A stretch of DNA of 33,288 nt from Leisingera aquaemixtae. Lineage in GTDB: Bacteria > Pseudomonadota > Alphaproteobacteria > Rhodobacterales > Rhodobacteraceae. The position numbers and the translations under genes are program-made. Where the stretch lies: positions 1 to 33,288 of the forward strand of contig NZ_CYSR01000014.1 of assembly GCF_001458395.1 (NCBI RefSeq), given 5' to 3'. Shown here piece by piece: positions 22,697 to 31,051 of this stretch (position 1 is the first letter of the stretch; each line of letters starts with the position of its first letter). The notes below the pieces were generated by a model that saw only the letters and a program-made list of their open reading frames with translations, was not told the origin of the DNA and did not search any database.

Positions 22697-24787
22697 TCAG
22701 CTGCCTTTGTTCAGGGAGTCGAAGGTTCTGCCTTCTGCCACCAACTGCTCCAGCAGCGGCGCGGGCTGCCAGAAGAAGCTGTCCTCTGCCGCAAAAGCCC
22801 GGATGTCGGCCAGGATGCCATCCAGCCCCTGCAGATCGGCCCATTTCAGCGGCCCGCCCCAGAACCGCGGGAAGCCGTAGCCAAACAGCATCACCATATC
22901 CACATCCAGCGGGCGGCGCGCGATGCCCTCGCCCACCACCTTGGCGGCCTCATTGACCATGGCGCACATGTAGCGGCGCAGCACCTCTGCATCAGAGAAC
23001 TCCCGCGGAGAGACACCCTGCTGCTCCTGATCCTTGGAAATCAGCTCCGCCACTTCCGGGTTCGGCACACCGCCGCGCCGGCCTTCCTCGTAGATGTAGA
23101 AGCCCTTGCCGGTCTTCTGGCCGAAATCGCCGCCCTCACACAGCATCTCGTAGAACCGCGGCACCCGCTCGCGCGGGTCGCGGGTGGGCGCGCGGCGCTT
23201 GCGGGCGGCCCAGTTGATGTCGAGCCCCGCCAGATCCCCCATCGCAAACGGCCCCATCGGGAAGCCGAAACCGGTCACCACCTTGTCGACCTGATAGGGG
23301 GAGGCGCCATCCAGCACCACATATTCCGCCGCCTTGCGGTAGGCGTTCATGATCCGGTTGCCGATGAACCCGTCGCAAATGCCAGAACGCACCGCCACCT
23401 TCTTCAGCCGCTTGCCAAGCGCAAACCCGGTGGCCAGAACCTCCGGCGCGGTCTTTTCAGCCACCACGACCTCCAGCAGCTTCATCACATGCGCGGGCGA
23501 GAAGAAATGCAGCCCGATCACATCCTGCGGGCGCGAGGTCGCCGCGGCGATCTCATCCACATCCAGGTAGGAGGTGTTGGTCGCCAGCACCGCTCCCGGC
23601 TTGCAATGTGCATCAAGTTTGCCAAAGACCTCACGCTTGACGCCCATGTCCTCGAACACCGCTTCGACAACCAGGTCCGCTTCGGATAGCGCGGCATAGT
23701 CCGCTGCCACCGTCAGCGCCTCGCCGGTCAGCTGATCATATTGCGCCTGGCTGATCTTGCCGCGCTTCACGGCGCCTTTCAGGTTGCCCTCGATCCGGCC
23801 GCGCGCCGCGGCTGCGGCCTCATCCGTCATTTCGATCAGCACCACCGGCAGCCCCGCCAGCAGCGCCGCTGTGGCAATCCCTGCCCCCATGGTGCCGCCG
23901 CCGATCACCCCCATCGAGGCAACGTCACGCGGCGCGACGCCGTCCAGCTCCGGCAGCTTGCTGACCGCGCGTTCCGAGAAGAAAGCGTGGATCAGCCCCT
24001 GCCGCTGATCGGAGTCCATCAGCTCCATGAACAGCTCACGCTCGCGCTTCAGCCCGGCCTCGAAGCTTTCGGCTTCAGCCGCCGCCTGAACCGCGCGCAC
24101 TGCCACCGCAGGCGACAGCTGGCCGCGGCCCTTCTTCAGCGTCGCCTCATAGACCGCATCGAAATCCACCGCTTCAGGCGCGGGCATTTCCCCGACAGCC
24201 CGGCGCGGTGCCCCCTGCGCCAGCAGCTCCTGCGCATAGGCAAGGCCGATCTCGCGCGGCGCGCCGTCTTCGATCCGGTCGATAATGCCTTTCTCCAGCG
24301 CCTCCGCCGCGCTGATGTGGCGGCCTGTGGTGATCATCTCCAGCGCCGCCTCGGTGCCGGCCACCCGCGGCAGCCGCTGGGTGCCGCCGGCACCGGGCAG
24401 AATGCCCAGGTTCACTTCCGGCAGGCCCATCTTGGCCGAAGGCACCGCAATCCGGTAATGCGAGGCCAAGGCCACCTCCAGCCCGCCGCCCAGCGCCGTG
24501 CCATGCATGGCAGAAACCACGATCAGCGGCGTGGCCTCGATCCGGCTGCACAGCCCGGGCAGCCAGGGCTCCTGCGGCGGCTTGCCGAATTCCCGGATGT
24601 CGGCACCGGCAAAATAGGTCTTGCCCTCGCCATAGATCAAAACCGCCCTGGCACCGTCCTGTTCGGCGCGTTCGATCCCGGCCAGCAGCCCCTTGCGCAC
24701 ATCCACACCCAGCGCGTTTACCGGCGGGTTCTGCGCCTTCAGAACGGCAATATCGCCCACGCGCTCATATGCAATGGCTTCACTCAT
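22697..24787 (-). CDS. fadJ: Fused enoyl-CoA hydratase / 3-hydroxyacyl-CoA dehydrogenase (FadJ/FadB type)
   Basis: A 696-residue bifunctional beta-oxidation enzyme. The N-terminal crotonase domain (about 1-190) has FAGADIREF for the oxyanion/CoA site and both catalytic glutamates, E104 in GGGLEVAL and E124 in LPEVNLGILPGAGGTQRLPR. The dehydrogenase part (about 290-690) has the NAD loop GGGTMGAGIA (296-305), NTSYLDV, the catalytic histidine H427 in LHFFSPAH, SGICDGFIGNRIM, and a duplicated C-terminal helical domain. It hydrates 2-enoyl-CoA and oxidises L-3-hydroxyacyl-CoA. No thiolase gene adjoins, so its partner is elsewhere. AGGAAG is about 8 bp upstream of the start. Upstream (24788-25010) no gene is seen; TTACGTAA (24942-24949) there is a candidate regulator site. 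Confidence 0.93.
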   Translation of the reverse strand: MSEAIAYERVGDIAVLKAQNPPVNALGVDVRKGLLAGIERAEQDGARAVLIYGEGKTYFAGADIREFGKPPQEPWLPGLCSRIEATPLIVVSAMHGTALGGGLEVALASHYRIAVPSAKMGLPEVNLGILPGAGGTQRLPRVAGTEAALEMITTGRHISAAEALEKGIIDRIEDGAPREIGLAYAQELLAQGAPRRAVGEMPAPEAVDFDAVYEATLKKGRGQLSPAVAVRAVQAAAEAESFEAGLKRERELFMELMDSDQRQGLIHAFFSERAVSKLPELDGVAPRDVASMGVIGGGTMGAGIATAALLAGLPVVLIEMTDEAAAAARGRIEGNLKGAVKRGKISQAQYDQLTGEALTVAADYAALSEADLVVEAVFEDMGVKREVFGKLDAHCKPGAVLATNTSYLDVDEIAAATSRPQDVIGLHFFSPAHVMKLLEVVVAEKTAPEVLATGFALGKRLKKVAVRSGICDGFIGNRIMNAYRKAAEYVVLDGASPYQVDKVVTGFGFPMGPFAMGDLAGLDINWAARKRRAPTRDPRERVPRFYEMLCEGGDFGQKTGKGFYIYEEGRRGGVPNPEVAELISKDQEQQGVSPREFSDAEVLRRYMCAMVNEAAKVVGEGIARRPLDVDMVMLFGYGFPRFWGGPLKWADLQGLDGILADIRAFAAEDSFFWQPAPLLEQLVAEGRTFDSLNKGS

Positions 24788-25010
24788 CCGGTCTTCCTCT
24801 CTCCTGCGGGGTCCATGATGCAGCCCCGCGCCCCAACTGATTAGGCACGGCGCCCGTCTCCGCGCCAAGCCCCAAAAACCGCCGCGCTCCGGCAGACCCC
24901 GCGTCACACGTCACCGGGCCGCAGCAGCTGTTCTGCCGGGATTACGTAACAGAATGCAGGAGAAAATCAAACTTCTTGAAACGCCTTATCCCGCCCCTGC
25001 GCCTCCGGAC

Positions 25011-25036
25011 AAGGCGGCTGGCGGTTCAGCCGCCTT
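25011..25036 (-). terminator. Hairpin overlapping the stop codon of the UPF0261 gene
   Basis: AAGGCGGCTG (25011-25020) and CAGCCGCCTT (25027-25036) form a perfect 10-bp stem with a 6-nt loop that contains part of the TGA stop (25026-25028). The U-tail is weak. Confidence 0.5.
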
Positions 25037-26258
25037 GCACAATGCCGCTGGCGATCCAGGAATCGAGGATCTCCAATGCCTTGGCCGCAAACGCTGCGTC
25101 GTTGATATGGCAGTCCAGCTCATGAAGGCTGGCGTTTCCAGGACAGCGGCGGCGCATTTCATCGCAGAACGCTGCCAGCCCCGCCGCATCGTGCAAGGGC
25201 GCGCCGGGCCGGTCCCACTCGTTGCAGCCGCCCGCCGGCAGCAGCACGGCCACCGGCGCCCGGGCGGCGGCCAGCTTGCCGCAGAGCGCCTGCGCCACCT
25301 GACGCCGCTCATTCGCCTCCAGCAAGGCGGAGGTGAGCAGACGGTTATGGGCATGGGTCTCCCGCCCCTGAAGCTGTGCGGGCGTTTCCTGCCAGCCGAC
25401 GAAATCCACCAGGTCATAGCAGCCCGGCGCCACCAGCTGCGGTATGCCTGCACGGCCTGCATTGGTCATCCGGTCCGCGCCAGCCGACAACCCGCCGAAC
25501 AGGTGGTTCGAGACCTCCTGCGGCGCGAAATCCATCACTGCGGCAAAGGCACCCTCAGCCGCCAGGCTCTCAAACGCGCGCCCGCCCATGCCGGTGGCAT
25601 GGAAGACGGCGACCTCAAAACCGCGCGCCTCCAGCGCCGGTTTCAGCGTCACCATATACCGCAATACTGTCTTGCCGAACGAAGTCATGCCGATCAGCGG
25701 CCGGTCCCGCCTGGGCGGCTCCACCGCCCGCGCCGCGCCCAGCACCGCGCCCGCCGCCTGGCTGAGCGACGCCTTGCAGATCGAATTCAGCCCGTAAAGC
25801 CCGCCCGCCCACAGGATCATCTGCACATCCGCCGGGATCCGCTCCGGCGGCATCAGCGGCGAGAAGGCAACGGTGGAGACGATGTATTTCGGCACCCCAA
25901 CGGGCAGCGCCGCACACATGTCGAGCGCCAGATCGGTGCCCATGGTGCCGCCCAGCACGATCACCCCGTCGATGCGCCCCGCCCCGTAGAGCTCCTGCGC
26001 CTTGGCCGCCGCGCCCCTGCCCATGATCTGCATGGCAGTGTTTTCGTCACCCGCGCCGATTGCCTCCAGGATCGAGCTGCCGCCTGCCTCGGCCACCTCG
26101 TGCTTGCTGACATCCGTTGGCTGGCTGGGATCGCCCAGCACGCTCACATCCATCGTCAGCACCTTGCCGCCCTGTCCGCGGATCACCTCCGCCAGATAGC
26201 CCAGTTCATCGTCCTTGGTGTCATATGTCCCGGCAACCAGGATTGTTTTGGCCGTCAT
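25026..26258 (-). CDS. Tm-1-like ATP-binding domain protein (UPF0261)
   Basis: A 410-residue protein matching the UPF0261/Tm-1 N-terminal family over its whole length. It starts with ILVAGTYDTKDDELGYLAEVI, followed by GDENTAMQIMGRGAAAKAQEL, GVIVLGGTMGTDLALDMCAALPVGVPKYIVSTVAFSP, LIGMTSFGKTVLRYMVTLKPALEARGFEVAVFHATGMGGRAFE, and VLLPAGGCNEWDRPGAPLHD. The plant homologue Tm-1 binds tobamovirus replication protein; the bacterial function is unknown, though the fold binds ATP and family members often occur with TIM-barrel partners in catabolic clusters. Here it is the last gene after tctCBA and a PuuC-like ALDH on the same strand, separated from the ALDH by a hairpin repeat. GGGGGAGG precedes the start. 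Confidence 0.85.
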   Translation of the reverse strand: MTAKTILVAGTYDTKDDELGYLAEVIRGQGGKVLTMDVSVLGDPSQPTDVSKHEVAEAGGSSILEAIGAGDENTAMQIMGRGAAAKAQELYGAGRIDGVIVLGGTMGTDLALDMCAALPVGVPKYIVSTVAFSPLMPPERIPADVQMILWAGGLYGLNSICKASLSQAAGAVLGAARAVEPPRRDRPLIGMTSFGKTVLRYMVTLKPALEARGFEVAVFHATGMGGRAFESLAAEGAFAAVMDFAPQEVSNHLFGGLSAGADRMTNAGRAGIPQLVAPGCYDLVDFVGWQETPAQLQGRETHAHNRLLTSALLEANERRQVAQALCGKLAAARAPVAVLLPAGGCNEWDRPGAPLHDAAGLAAFCDEMRRRCPGNASLHELDCHINDAAFAAKALEILDSWIASGIVQGG

Positions 26259-26301
26259 CTTCCGTCCTCCCCCCGGCCTGCGCTCTGCAGCCAGGCCGCC
26301 C

Positions 26302-26361
26302 CTTCATCTTTCCCCAAATACTCCCGCCGGAGGCTGCAGGTTTTGCCCCGGCAAAACCTGC
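26302..26361 (-). repeat. Hairpin plus GGAGTATTT...GGAAAGATGAAG element (second copy)
   Basis: GCAGGTTTTGC (26336-26346) and GCAAAACCTGC (26351-26361) form a perfect 11-bp stem with a 4-nt loop directly past the ALDH stop. Read on the minus strand it is followed by GCCTCCGGCGGGAGTATTT and GGAAAGATGAAG. The tail matches the copy at 9978-10026, while the hairpin sequences differ. Confidence 0.7.
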
Positions 26362-26362
26362 A

Positions 26363-27847
26363 TCACAGCTGGATCCAGGCGGTCTTCAGATCAGTGTATT
26401 TGTCCAGCGCATGCAGCGACTTGTCATGTCCGTTGCCGGACTGGCCGACACCGCCCAGCGGCACAGTGTTGTCGGAGCCGCCATAGGTGTTCACATGCAC
26501 CACCCCGGCACGGATACCTGCGACCATCCGGTGCGCCCGGGACAGGTTTTCCGTCCAGACCCCGGCCGCCAGGCCGTAAGCGGTAGCATTGGCCAGGTTC
26601 AGCGCCTCCTCCTCGGTTTCGAATTTGGTGACCGCCAGCACCGGCCCGAACACCTCGCGCTGAAACAGCGCGTGATCGCGCGCGACGCGGGTGACGATGG
26701 CCGGTGCCATATAGGTGCCGCCGGTCTCCTCCAGTATGCGCGCCCCGCCGGTTACAACCTGCCCGCCCTCAGCCCGCGCCATATCCATGAAGGACAGGTT
26801 GCGGCGCAGCTGTTCCTCGGAGTTCACCGCGCCGATCTGGGTGTTCAGATCCAGCGGGTCGCCGACCCGCAGCGCCTCCGCCTCGGCCTTCAGCCTTTCG
26901 ACGAACTCATCGTGGATCGACGCCTCGACCAGCAGGCGGGAGCCGGCAATGCAGACTTGGCCGGAGTTGCGGAAGATCCCCGCGGCAGAGACTTTCGCCG
27001 CCTTCGCCAGATCCGGCGCATCCGCAAAAACGATGTTGGGAGACTTGCCGCCGAGTTCCAGATAGCAGCGCTTGAGGTTCGAGCGCGCCGAAGCTTCCAG
27101 CAGCTTGCGCCCGGTGGCGCCGGATCCGGTGAAGGCCAGCACGTCCACGCCGTTTGAGGCCGCCAGCGCCGCGCCGGTTTCAGCACCGGAGCCGGTCACC
27201 ACGTTCAGAACCCCGTCCGGCAGGCCGCATTCGGTACAGATCTCCGCCAGCCGCAGCAGCGTCAGGGAGGCGGTCTCTGCCGGTTTCAGCACCACCGAAT
27301 TGCCCATCGCCAGCGCCGGCGCCAGCTTCCAGGCGCCGATCATCAGCGGGAAGTTCCACGGCACGATCGCGCCCACCACGCCCACCGGCATCCGGTGCAC
27401 GAGGCCCAGCACGTCCGGCGCGGTCGGCGCGACTTCTCCCGCCACCTTGTCCAAGGCCTCTGCATAATAGCGGAAGGTGCCCGCCGCCGATCCCGGCTCG
27501 GCCTTCAGCGCCATGCTGAATTCGGTGCCGTTGTCGCGCACGCCCAACACAGCCAGCTCGACCGCCTCCGCCTCGACCCGGTCCGCGATCCGGTGCAGCA
27601 CCTGCTTGCGTGCGGCGGGGCTCTGTCCCGCCCAGCGGCGGTCCTCGAAAGCCCGCCGCGCTGAAGCGACAGCGTTTTCGACATCAGTTGCAGAGGCGCC
27701 CGCCAGCGTCGTCAGAACAGATCCGTCAACCGGCGAAGCAACTTCGAGTGTCTGGCCCGAACCTTCTTGCCATGATCCTTCAAGAAAGAGTTTCTGCGGC
27801 GCCACATCAAGCTGCCGAAGCTTGTCGATGCGCGATTGGTCTGCCAT
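26363..27847 (-). CDS. PuuC-like aldehyde dehydrogenase
   Basis: A 494-residue NAD(P)-dependent ALDH. It has VPWNFPLMIGAWKLAPALAMGNSVVLKPAE (162-191; cofactor lysine K188), FTGSGATGRKLL (239-250), the general base E264 in LELGGKSPNIVFADAPDL, and the catalytic cysteine C299 in RNSGQVCIAGSRLLVE. The C-terminus GNGHDKSLHALDKYTDLKTAWIQL closely follows that of E. coli PuuC (gamma-glutamyl-gamma-aminobutyraldehyde dehydrogenase), a broad-range enzyme. The start MADQSRID has AAGGAGG 4 bp upstream. Unusually, the first 136 bp lie inside the 3' end of the tctA frame. Context with a tripartite transporter and UPF0261 suggests oxidation of an aldehyde from the imported compound. Confidence 0.92.
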   Translation of the reverse strand: MADQSRIDKLRQLDVAPQKLFLEGSWQEGSGQTLEVASPVDGSVLTTLAGASATDVENAVASARRAFEDRRWAGQSPAARKQVLHRIADRVEAEAVELAVLGVRDNGTEFSMALKAEPGSAAGTFRYYAEALDKVAGEVAPTAPDVLGLVHRMPVGVVGAIVPWNFPLMIGAWKLAPALAMGNSVVLKPAETASLTLLRLAEICTECGLPDGVLNVVTGSGAETGAALAASNGVDVLAFTGSGATGRKLLEASARSNLKRCYLELGGKSPNIVFADAPDLAKAAKVSAAGIFRNSGQVCIAGSRLLVEASIHDEFVERLKAEAEALRVGDPLDLNTQIGAVNSEEQLRRNLSFMDMARAEGGQVVTGGARILEETGGTYMAPAIVTRVARDHALFQREVFGPVLAVTKFETEEEALNLANATAYGLAAGVWTENLSRAHRMVAGIRAGVVHVNTYGGSDNTVPLGGVGQSGNGHDKSLHALDKYTDLKTAWIQL

Positions 27848-29331
27848 TCGGCCTCCTTCAGTTCCTTCCGGTCCTTCAGCACCCGCAGGATGTGGACCGC
27901 CAGAACGATGATGATGATGCAAAACAGGATGAACGCCACCGGGCGGTCAATGAAATCAAGGGGTTCCTTCACCCGCGCCATGCCCGCGCGCAGCTTCACC
28001 TCCATGATGCCGCCCAGGACCATGCCAAGGATGATCGGCACCGAGGGCAGCGACAGCCGCTTGAGGATGTACCCGAGGATGCCGAATCCCGCCGCCATCA
28101 CGCAGTCGGTGGCGGAGTTGCGCAGGGAATAGACCCCGACAAAGCTGAGCGTCAGGATGCAGACGCCCAGGAACCGGTTGGGGATGCGCACCACTTGGAT
28201 GAGCGAGCGGGTGGCAAACAGCAGGAACAGCAGCACCAGCACGTTCAGGATCAGCAGCGCGAGATACAGCGCCACCACAAAGTCCATCTGGTTCTGAAAC
28301 AGCCCCGGTCCCGGCACCACGTTGTGAACGTAAAACACCGACAGCATCATCGCCGTCAGCGCCTCGCCCGGGATGCCCAGCGCCAAGAGCGGCACCATGG
28401 CTGCCGCCGGCACCGCGTTGTTGGCGGTCTCCGCCGCGATCAGCCCCTCAGAGGAGCCATTGCCGAAATCCTGCGGCCGTTTCGAGGTCTTTTGCGCATA
28501 GGTGTAGGACATGAACTGCGCGGTGAACTCGCCCACGCCCGGAATCATCCCCATCAGGACGCCAAAGGTGGCAGAGACCCCGGCCACACGCGGATGGCGC
28601 GCCAGTTCGCGCAGGCCCTGGAACATGCCGCCGCGCAGGCGGGTCATGCGGACCTTCTCATCCTCGTCCGTCAGCAGCACAAAGGCTTGCGAGATTGCAA
28701 ACAGCCCCAGCACGACGACGATCAAGTTGATCCCGCCGCCCAGGAAATCCTGCCCGAAGGTGTAGCGCTGGGTGTATTTCACCGGCTCCAGACCGATGGT
28801 CTGCAGGAAGATCCCGAAACAGGCCAGCGTGCCCGCAATCAGCGCCTGGCCGCGGTGAGCGACCACCACCAGGATCAGGCCCAGAAGCGCGGCCAAAAAT
28901 ATCTCGCGCGAGCCGAACATCGGCGCGATCTTGGCCAGCACCGGGGCGAACAGGATCAGGCAGATGACCGAGAAGATGCCGCCAAAGAAGCTGGCGGAAT
29001 AAGCCAGGCTTAAAGCCCGGCGCGGCTCGCCCCGCGCGGTCATCGGATAGCCGTCATAGGTGGTCAGCGCATTGACCGCGGTGCCGGGCGTATTGATCAG
29101 GATCGCCGGGATTGCCCCCCCGTACATGGAGGAGCCGTAAATCCCCAACAGCACCGTCAGCCCGACAATCGGGTCCATCGAGAAAGTCGCGGGCAGCAGG
29201 ATCGCAATGGCCACCGCCGGGCCGACGCCGGGAATGGCCCCGATCAGCACCCCGCCTACCGAACCCGCCAGCAGCGCCAGCGCCACGTCCCAGCGCATCA
29301 GGATGTCTATTGCAGAGAGGATCAGGTCCAT
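27712..29331 (-). CDS. tctA: Tripartite tricarboxylate transporter large permease (TctA)
   Basis: A 539-residue polytopic inner-membrane protein. Conserved TctA runs are present: GSVGGVLIGAIPGVGPAVAIAILLP (near 19-43), GAIPAILINTPGTAVNALTTYDGYPM, GMIPGVGEFTAQF, and PLLALGIPGEALTAMML. Homologues usually have about 500 residues; here the last membrane segment (FILFCIIIIVLAVHILRVL) is followed by a 55-residue basic tail, most of which is encoded in the overlap with the ALDH gene and looks non-homologous (WRRRNSFLKDHGKKVRARHSKLLRRL). A lost stop or a small indel is plausible. ATG at 29331 is used; a GTG at 29340, directly after the tctB stop, would add three residues. It works with TctB and TctC. 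Confidence 0.9.
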   Translation of the reverse strand: MDLILSAIDILMRWDVALALLAGSVGGVLIGAIPGVGPAVAIAILLPATFSMDPIVGLTVLLGIYGSSMYGGAIPAILINTPGTAVNALTTYDGYPMTARGEPRRALSLAYSASFFGGIFSVICLILFAPVLAKIAPMFGSREIFLAALLGLILVVVAHRGQALIAGTLACFGIFLQTIGLEPVKYTQRYTFGQDFLGGGINLIVVVLGLFAISQAFVLLTDEDEKVRMTRLRGGMFQGLRELARHPRVAGVSATFGVLMGMIPGVGEFTAQFMSYTYAQKTSKRPQDFGNGSSEGLIAAETANNAVPAAAMVPLLALGIPGEALTAMMLSVFYVHNVVPGPGLFQNQMDFVVALYLALLILNVLVLLFLLFATRSLIQVVRIPNRFLGVCILTLSFVGVYSLRNSATDCVMAAGFGILGYILKRLSLPSVPIILGMVLGGIMEVKLRAGMARVKEPLDFIDRPVAFILFCIIIIVLAVHILRVLKDRKELKEAEWQTNRASTSFGSLMWRRRNSFLKDHGKKVRARHSKLLRRLTDLF

Positions 29332-29340
29332 GACGGGCAC

Positions 29341-29871
29341 TCAGAGATAGAGAATGAAGAAGCTGCGCAACGAGCCCGGCAGATACTCGTAGATGAGCGC
29401 ACCGGGAATCTTGACTGACAGGAAGGCCTTGAACAGCACCACCACGGCCACGGCAAACCCGGCGCTGATCCACAGCATGAAGGGGCTGCGGTAGCCCATC
29501 CGCCAGCTGAGAAGCGGCACGAACGCCAGCGTCACGGGCAGATAGCCGATGACGGGCACCAGCAGGACATAGCCCATGAACCAGCCGGCGAATTCCAGCA
29601 CCTGCCCCCAGCGCTTGACCTCCCACAGGTCATAACGGCTGACCCGCCGCCAGGGCAGTTTATAGAGGTGCAGCCCGCCCAGCAGCACCATGCCGCCAAT
29701 GGCCACAGCAGGCCAGAACCGGGGCTGGGCAAACAGCTTGGTTTTCTGGATCCAGGCGGTCTGTTCCGTGATCAGCACCAGCAGCAGCAGCGCCCCCCCT
29801 ACCATGACGAGGGCAAAGACCAGCTGACCGCGCCGCGGCCCGGCAAAACGGCGTTCACGTTCCGAAGGCAT
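29341..29871 (-). CDS. tctB: Tripartite tricarboxylate transporter small permease (TctB)
   Basis: A 176-residue inner-membrane protein with four hydrophobic segments: about 16-36, 50-68, 92-115 and 130-150. A charged N-terminus (MPSERERRFAGPRRG) precedes the first. This is the TctB layout; sequence conservation in this family is low, and the assignment rests on topology and on its place between tctC and tctA. It forms the membrane complex with TctA. Its stop abuts the tctA start region. The ribosome site is weak. Confidence 0.85.
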   Translation of the reverse strand: MPSERERRFAGPRRGQLVFALVMVGGALLLLVLITEQTAWIQKTKLFAQPRFWPAVAIGGMVLLGGLHLYKLPWRRVSRYDLWEVKRWGQVLEFAGWFMGYVLLVPVIGYLPVTLAFVPLLSWRMGYRSPFMLWISAGFAVAVVVLFKAFLSVKIPGALIYEYLPGSLRSFFILYL

Positions 29872-29897
29872 CTGAGAAGCTCTTTGTCCGCGCGTTT

Positions 29898-29930
29898 AAA
29901 AGGCACCGGGACCGTGCATGGCCCCGATGC
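29898..29930 (-). terminator. Stem-loop with U-tail between tctC and tctB
   Basis: Read on the minus strand, GCATCGGGGCC pairs with GGTCCCGGTGC (two G-U pairs) around ATGCAC, followed by CTTTTAAA. It looks like a partial terminator that would leave tctC transcripts in excess over permease transcripts. Confidence 0.6.
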
Positions 29931-29942
29931 AGTGGGGGAAGA

Positions 29943-30890
29943 TTACTCGGACAGCAGGCCGCTGATACGGGCCATGGTGTCGATATCGCTGGCAACCCGC
30001 GCCGCGCTGTCTTCGGCGTTCTGCCAATAGACCAGCGCGCCGGTTTCCTTGGCCACGTTCTGGGCGCGCTCGCTCATCACTGCCTTTTCGGCCACAGCAA
30101 CGATCTTGTCGCGCACGTCTTGCGGCGTGTCCTTGGCCACAAACAGGCCGTTCCACAGGGCAATGTTCAGGCTTTCGTCCAATTCGCCGATGGTCGGCGC
30201 ATCCGGCGCCAGCGGAATACGCTCGTCGGTTATGGCGACCAGAACCTTGACCTGATCCAGACAGGGCAGCACCAGCTGCAGCGTGGTGTTGATCACATCC
30301 GCATCGCCCGAGGCCAGCGTGTTGCAGTCCAGCGCGTCAAAGGCCGCATCCGAGCCCCATTCGAAACCGGCGTTCCTGGCATAGGCCTTGGTCACCTGGG
30401 TCGGGGTCAGCACGTCTCCGAAATGGCCCAGCGCCACGTCGTTTTCCTTGGCATAGGCCGCCAGCTCCTCCATCGTGCTGTAAGGCGCATCGGCGGAGGC
30501 CGCGATCACAAAGGGATAGGTCAGGAAGATCCCCAGCGGATCGAACTTGGCCGGTGTCAGCGGCGGAATGTCGATCTGATGCCCCATCACCGGCACGCCG
30601 ATCACGAAGGAACCGATGGTGTAGCCATCAGCCGGTGCGTTGGCGACCTCGATCGCGCCCGGGAACGGCCCGCCGCCGCCGCCCGGCTTGTTCACCACCG
30701 CCGCCGCGACGCCGTATTCGTTCTGGAAATCCTCGGCGATCATCCGCGTCAGCACATCCTCCAGATCACCCGGCGGCCACGGCACGATGAAATTCACCGG
30801 CTTCTCCGGATACTCCGCCTGCGCCGCAACCGCGCTGAGCCCCAGCGCCGCCGCTGCAGCCGCCCCTTGCATGAGGGTTTTGAGTTTCAT
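29943..30890 (-). CDS. tctC: Tripartite tricarboxylate transporter substrate-binding protein (TctC)
   Basis: A 315-residue exported protein of the TctC/Bug family. The signal peptide MKLKTLMQGAAAAAALGLSAVAAQA is cleaved near residue 25. The mature start AEYPEKPVNFIVPWPPGDLEDVLTRMIAEDF is the family's ligand loop (normally P-x-x-P-G-G-x-x-D), followed by VVNKPGGGGGPFPGAIEVANAPADGYTIG and a C-terminal helix VAEKAVMSERAQNVAKE. It delivers a carboxylate to TctAB; family members bind tricarboxylates, dicarboxylates or aromatic acids. GGGAGG is 6 bp upstream of the ATG. It is the first gene of the minus-strand operon, divergent from an IclR regulator. Confidence 0.9.
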   Translation of the reverse strand: MKLKTLMQGAAAAAALGLSAVAAQAEYPEKPVNFIVPWPPGDLEDVLTRMIAEDFQNEYGVAAAVVNKPGGGGGPFPGAIEVANAPADGYTIGSFVIGVPVMGHQIDIPPLTPAKFDPLGIFLTYPFVIAASADAPYSTMEELAAYAKENDVALGHFGDVLTPTQVTKAYARNAGFEWGSDAAFDALDCNTLASGDADVINTTLQLVLPCLDQVKVLVAITDERIPLAPDAPTIGELDESLNIALWNGLFVAKDTPQDVRDKIVAVAEKAVMSERAQNVAKETGALVYWQNAEDSAARVASDIDTMARISGLLSE

Positions 30891-30915
30891 GGCTTTCCTC
30901 CCAGTTCTGCCACTT

Positions 30916-30932
30916 GGTTCATTATTTGAACC
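30916..30932. promoter_or_regulatory. Candidate IclR operator between tctC and iclR-type gene
   Basis: GGTTCA (30916-30921), 5-bp spacer, TGAACC (30927-30932) is a perfect palindrome 26 bp upstream of tctC; GGTTTGAA follows at 30936-30943. Further on, TTGACA (30950-30955) and TGTCAA (30971-30976) are inverted and could serve as -35 boxes for the two divergent promoters; no clear -10 was found. Confidence 0.5.
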
Positions 30933-31051
30933 GTTGGTTTGAATTTAGATTGACAGCCCGCCCCGTTATCTGTCAACAAAATTGCATCGCGGGTGCGTCT
31001 TTTTGCGCGGACACCGCCCGGCTGAACCAAACAGGGAGCATCGGCAAGAGC

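Noticed and set aside
22553-23689. Long plus-strand frames opposite the fadJ-type gene
   Set aside because: Antisense to well-supported catalytic domains; no ribosome site or family resemblance.
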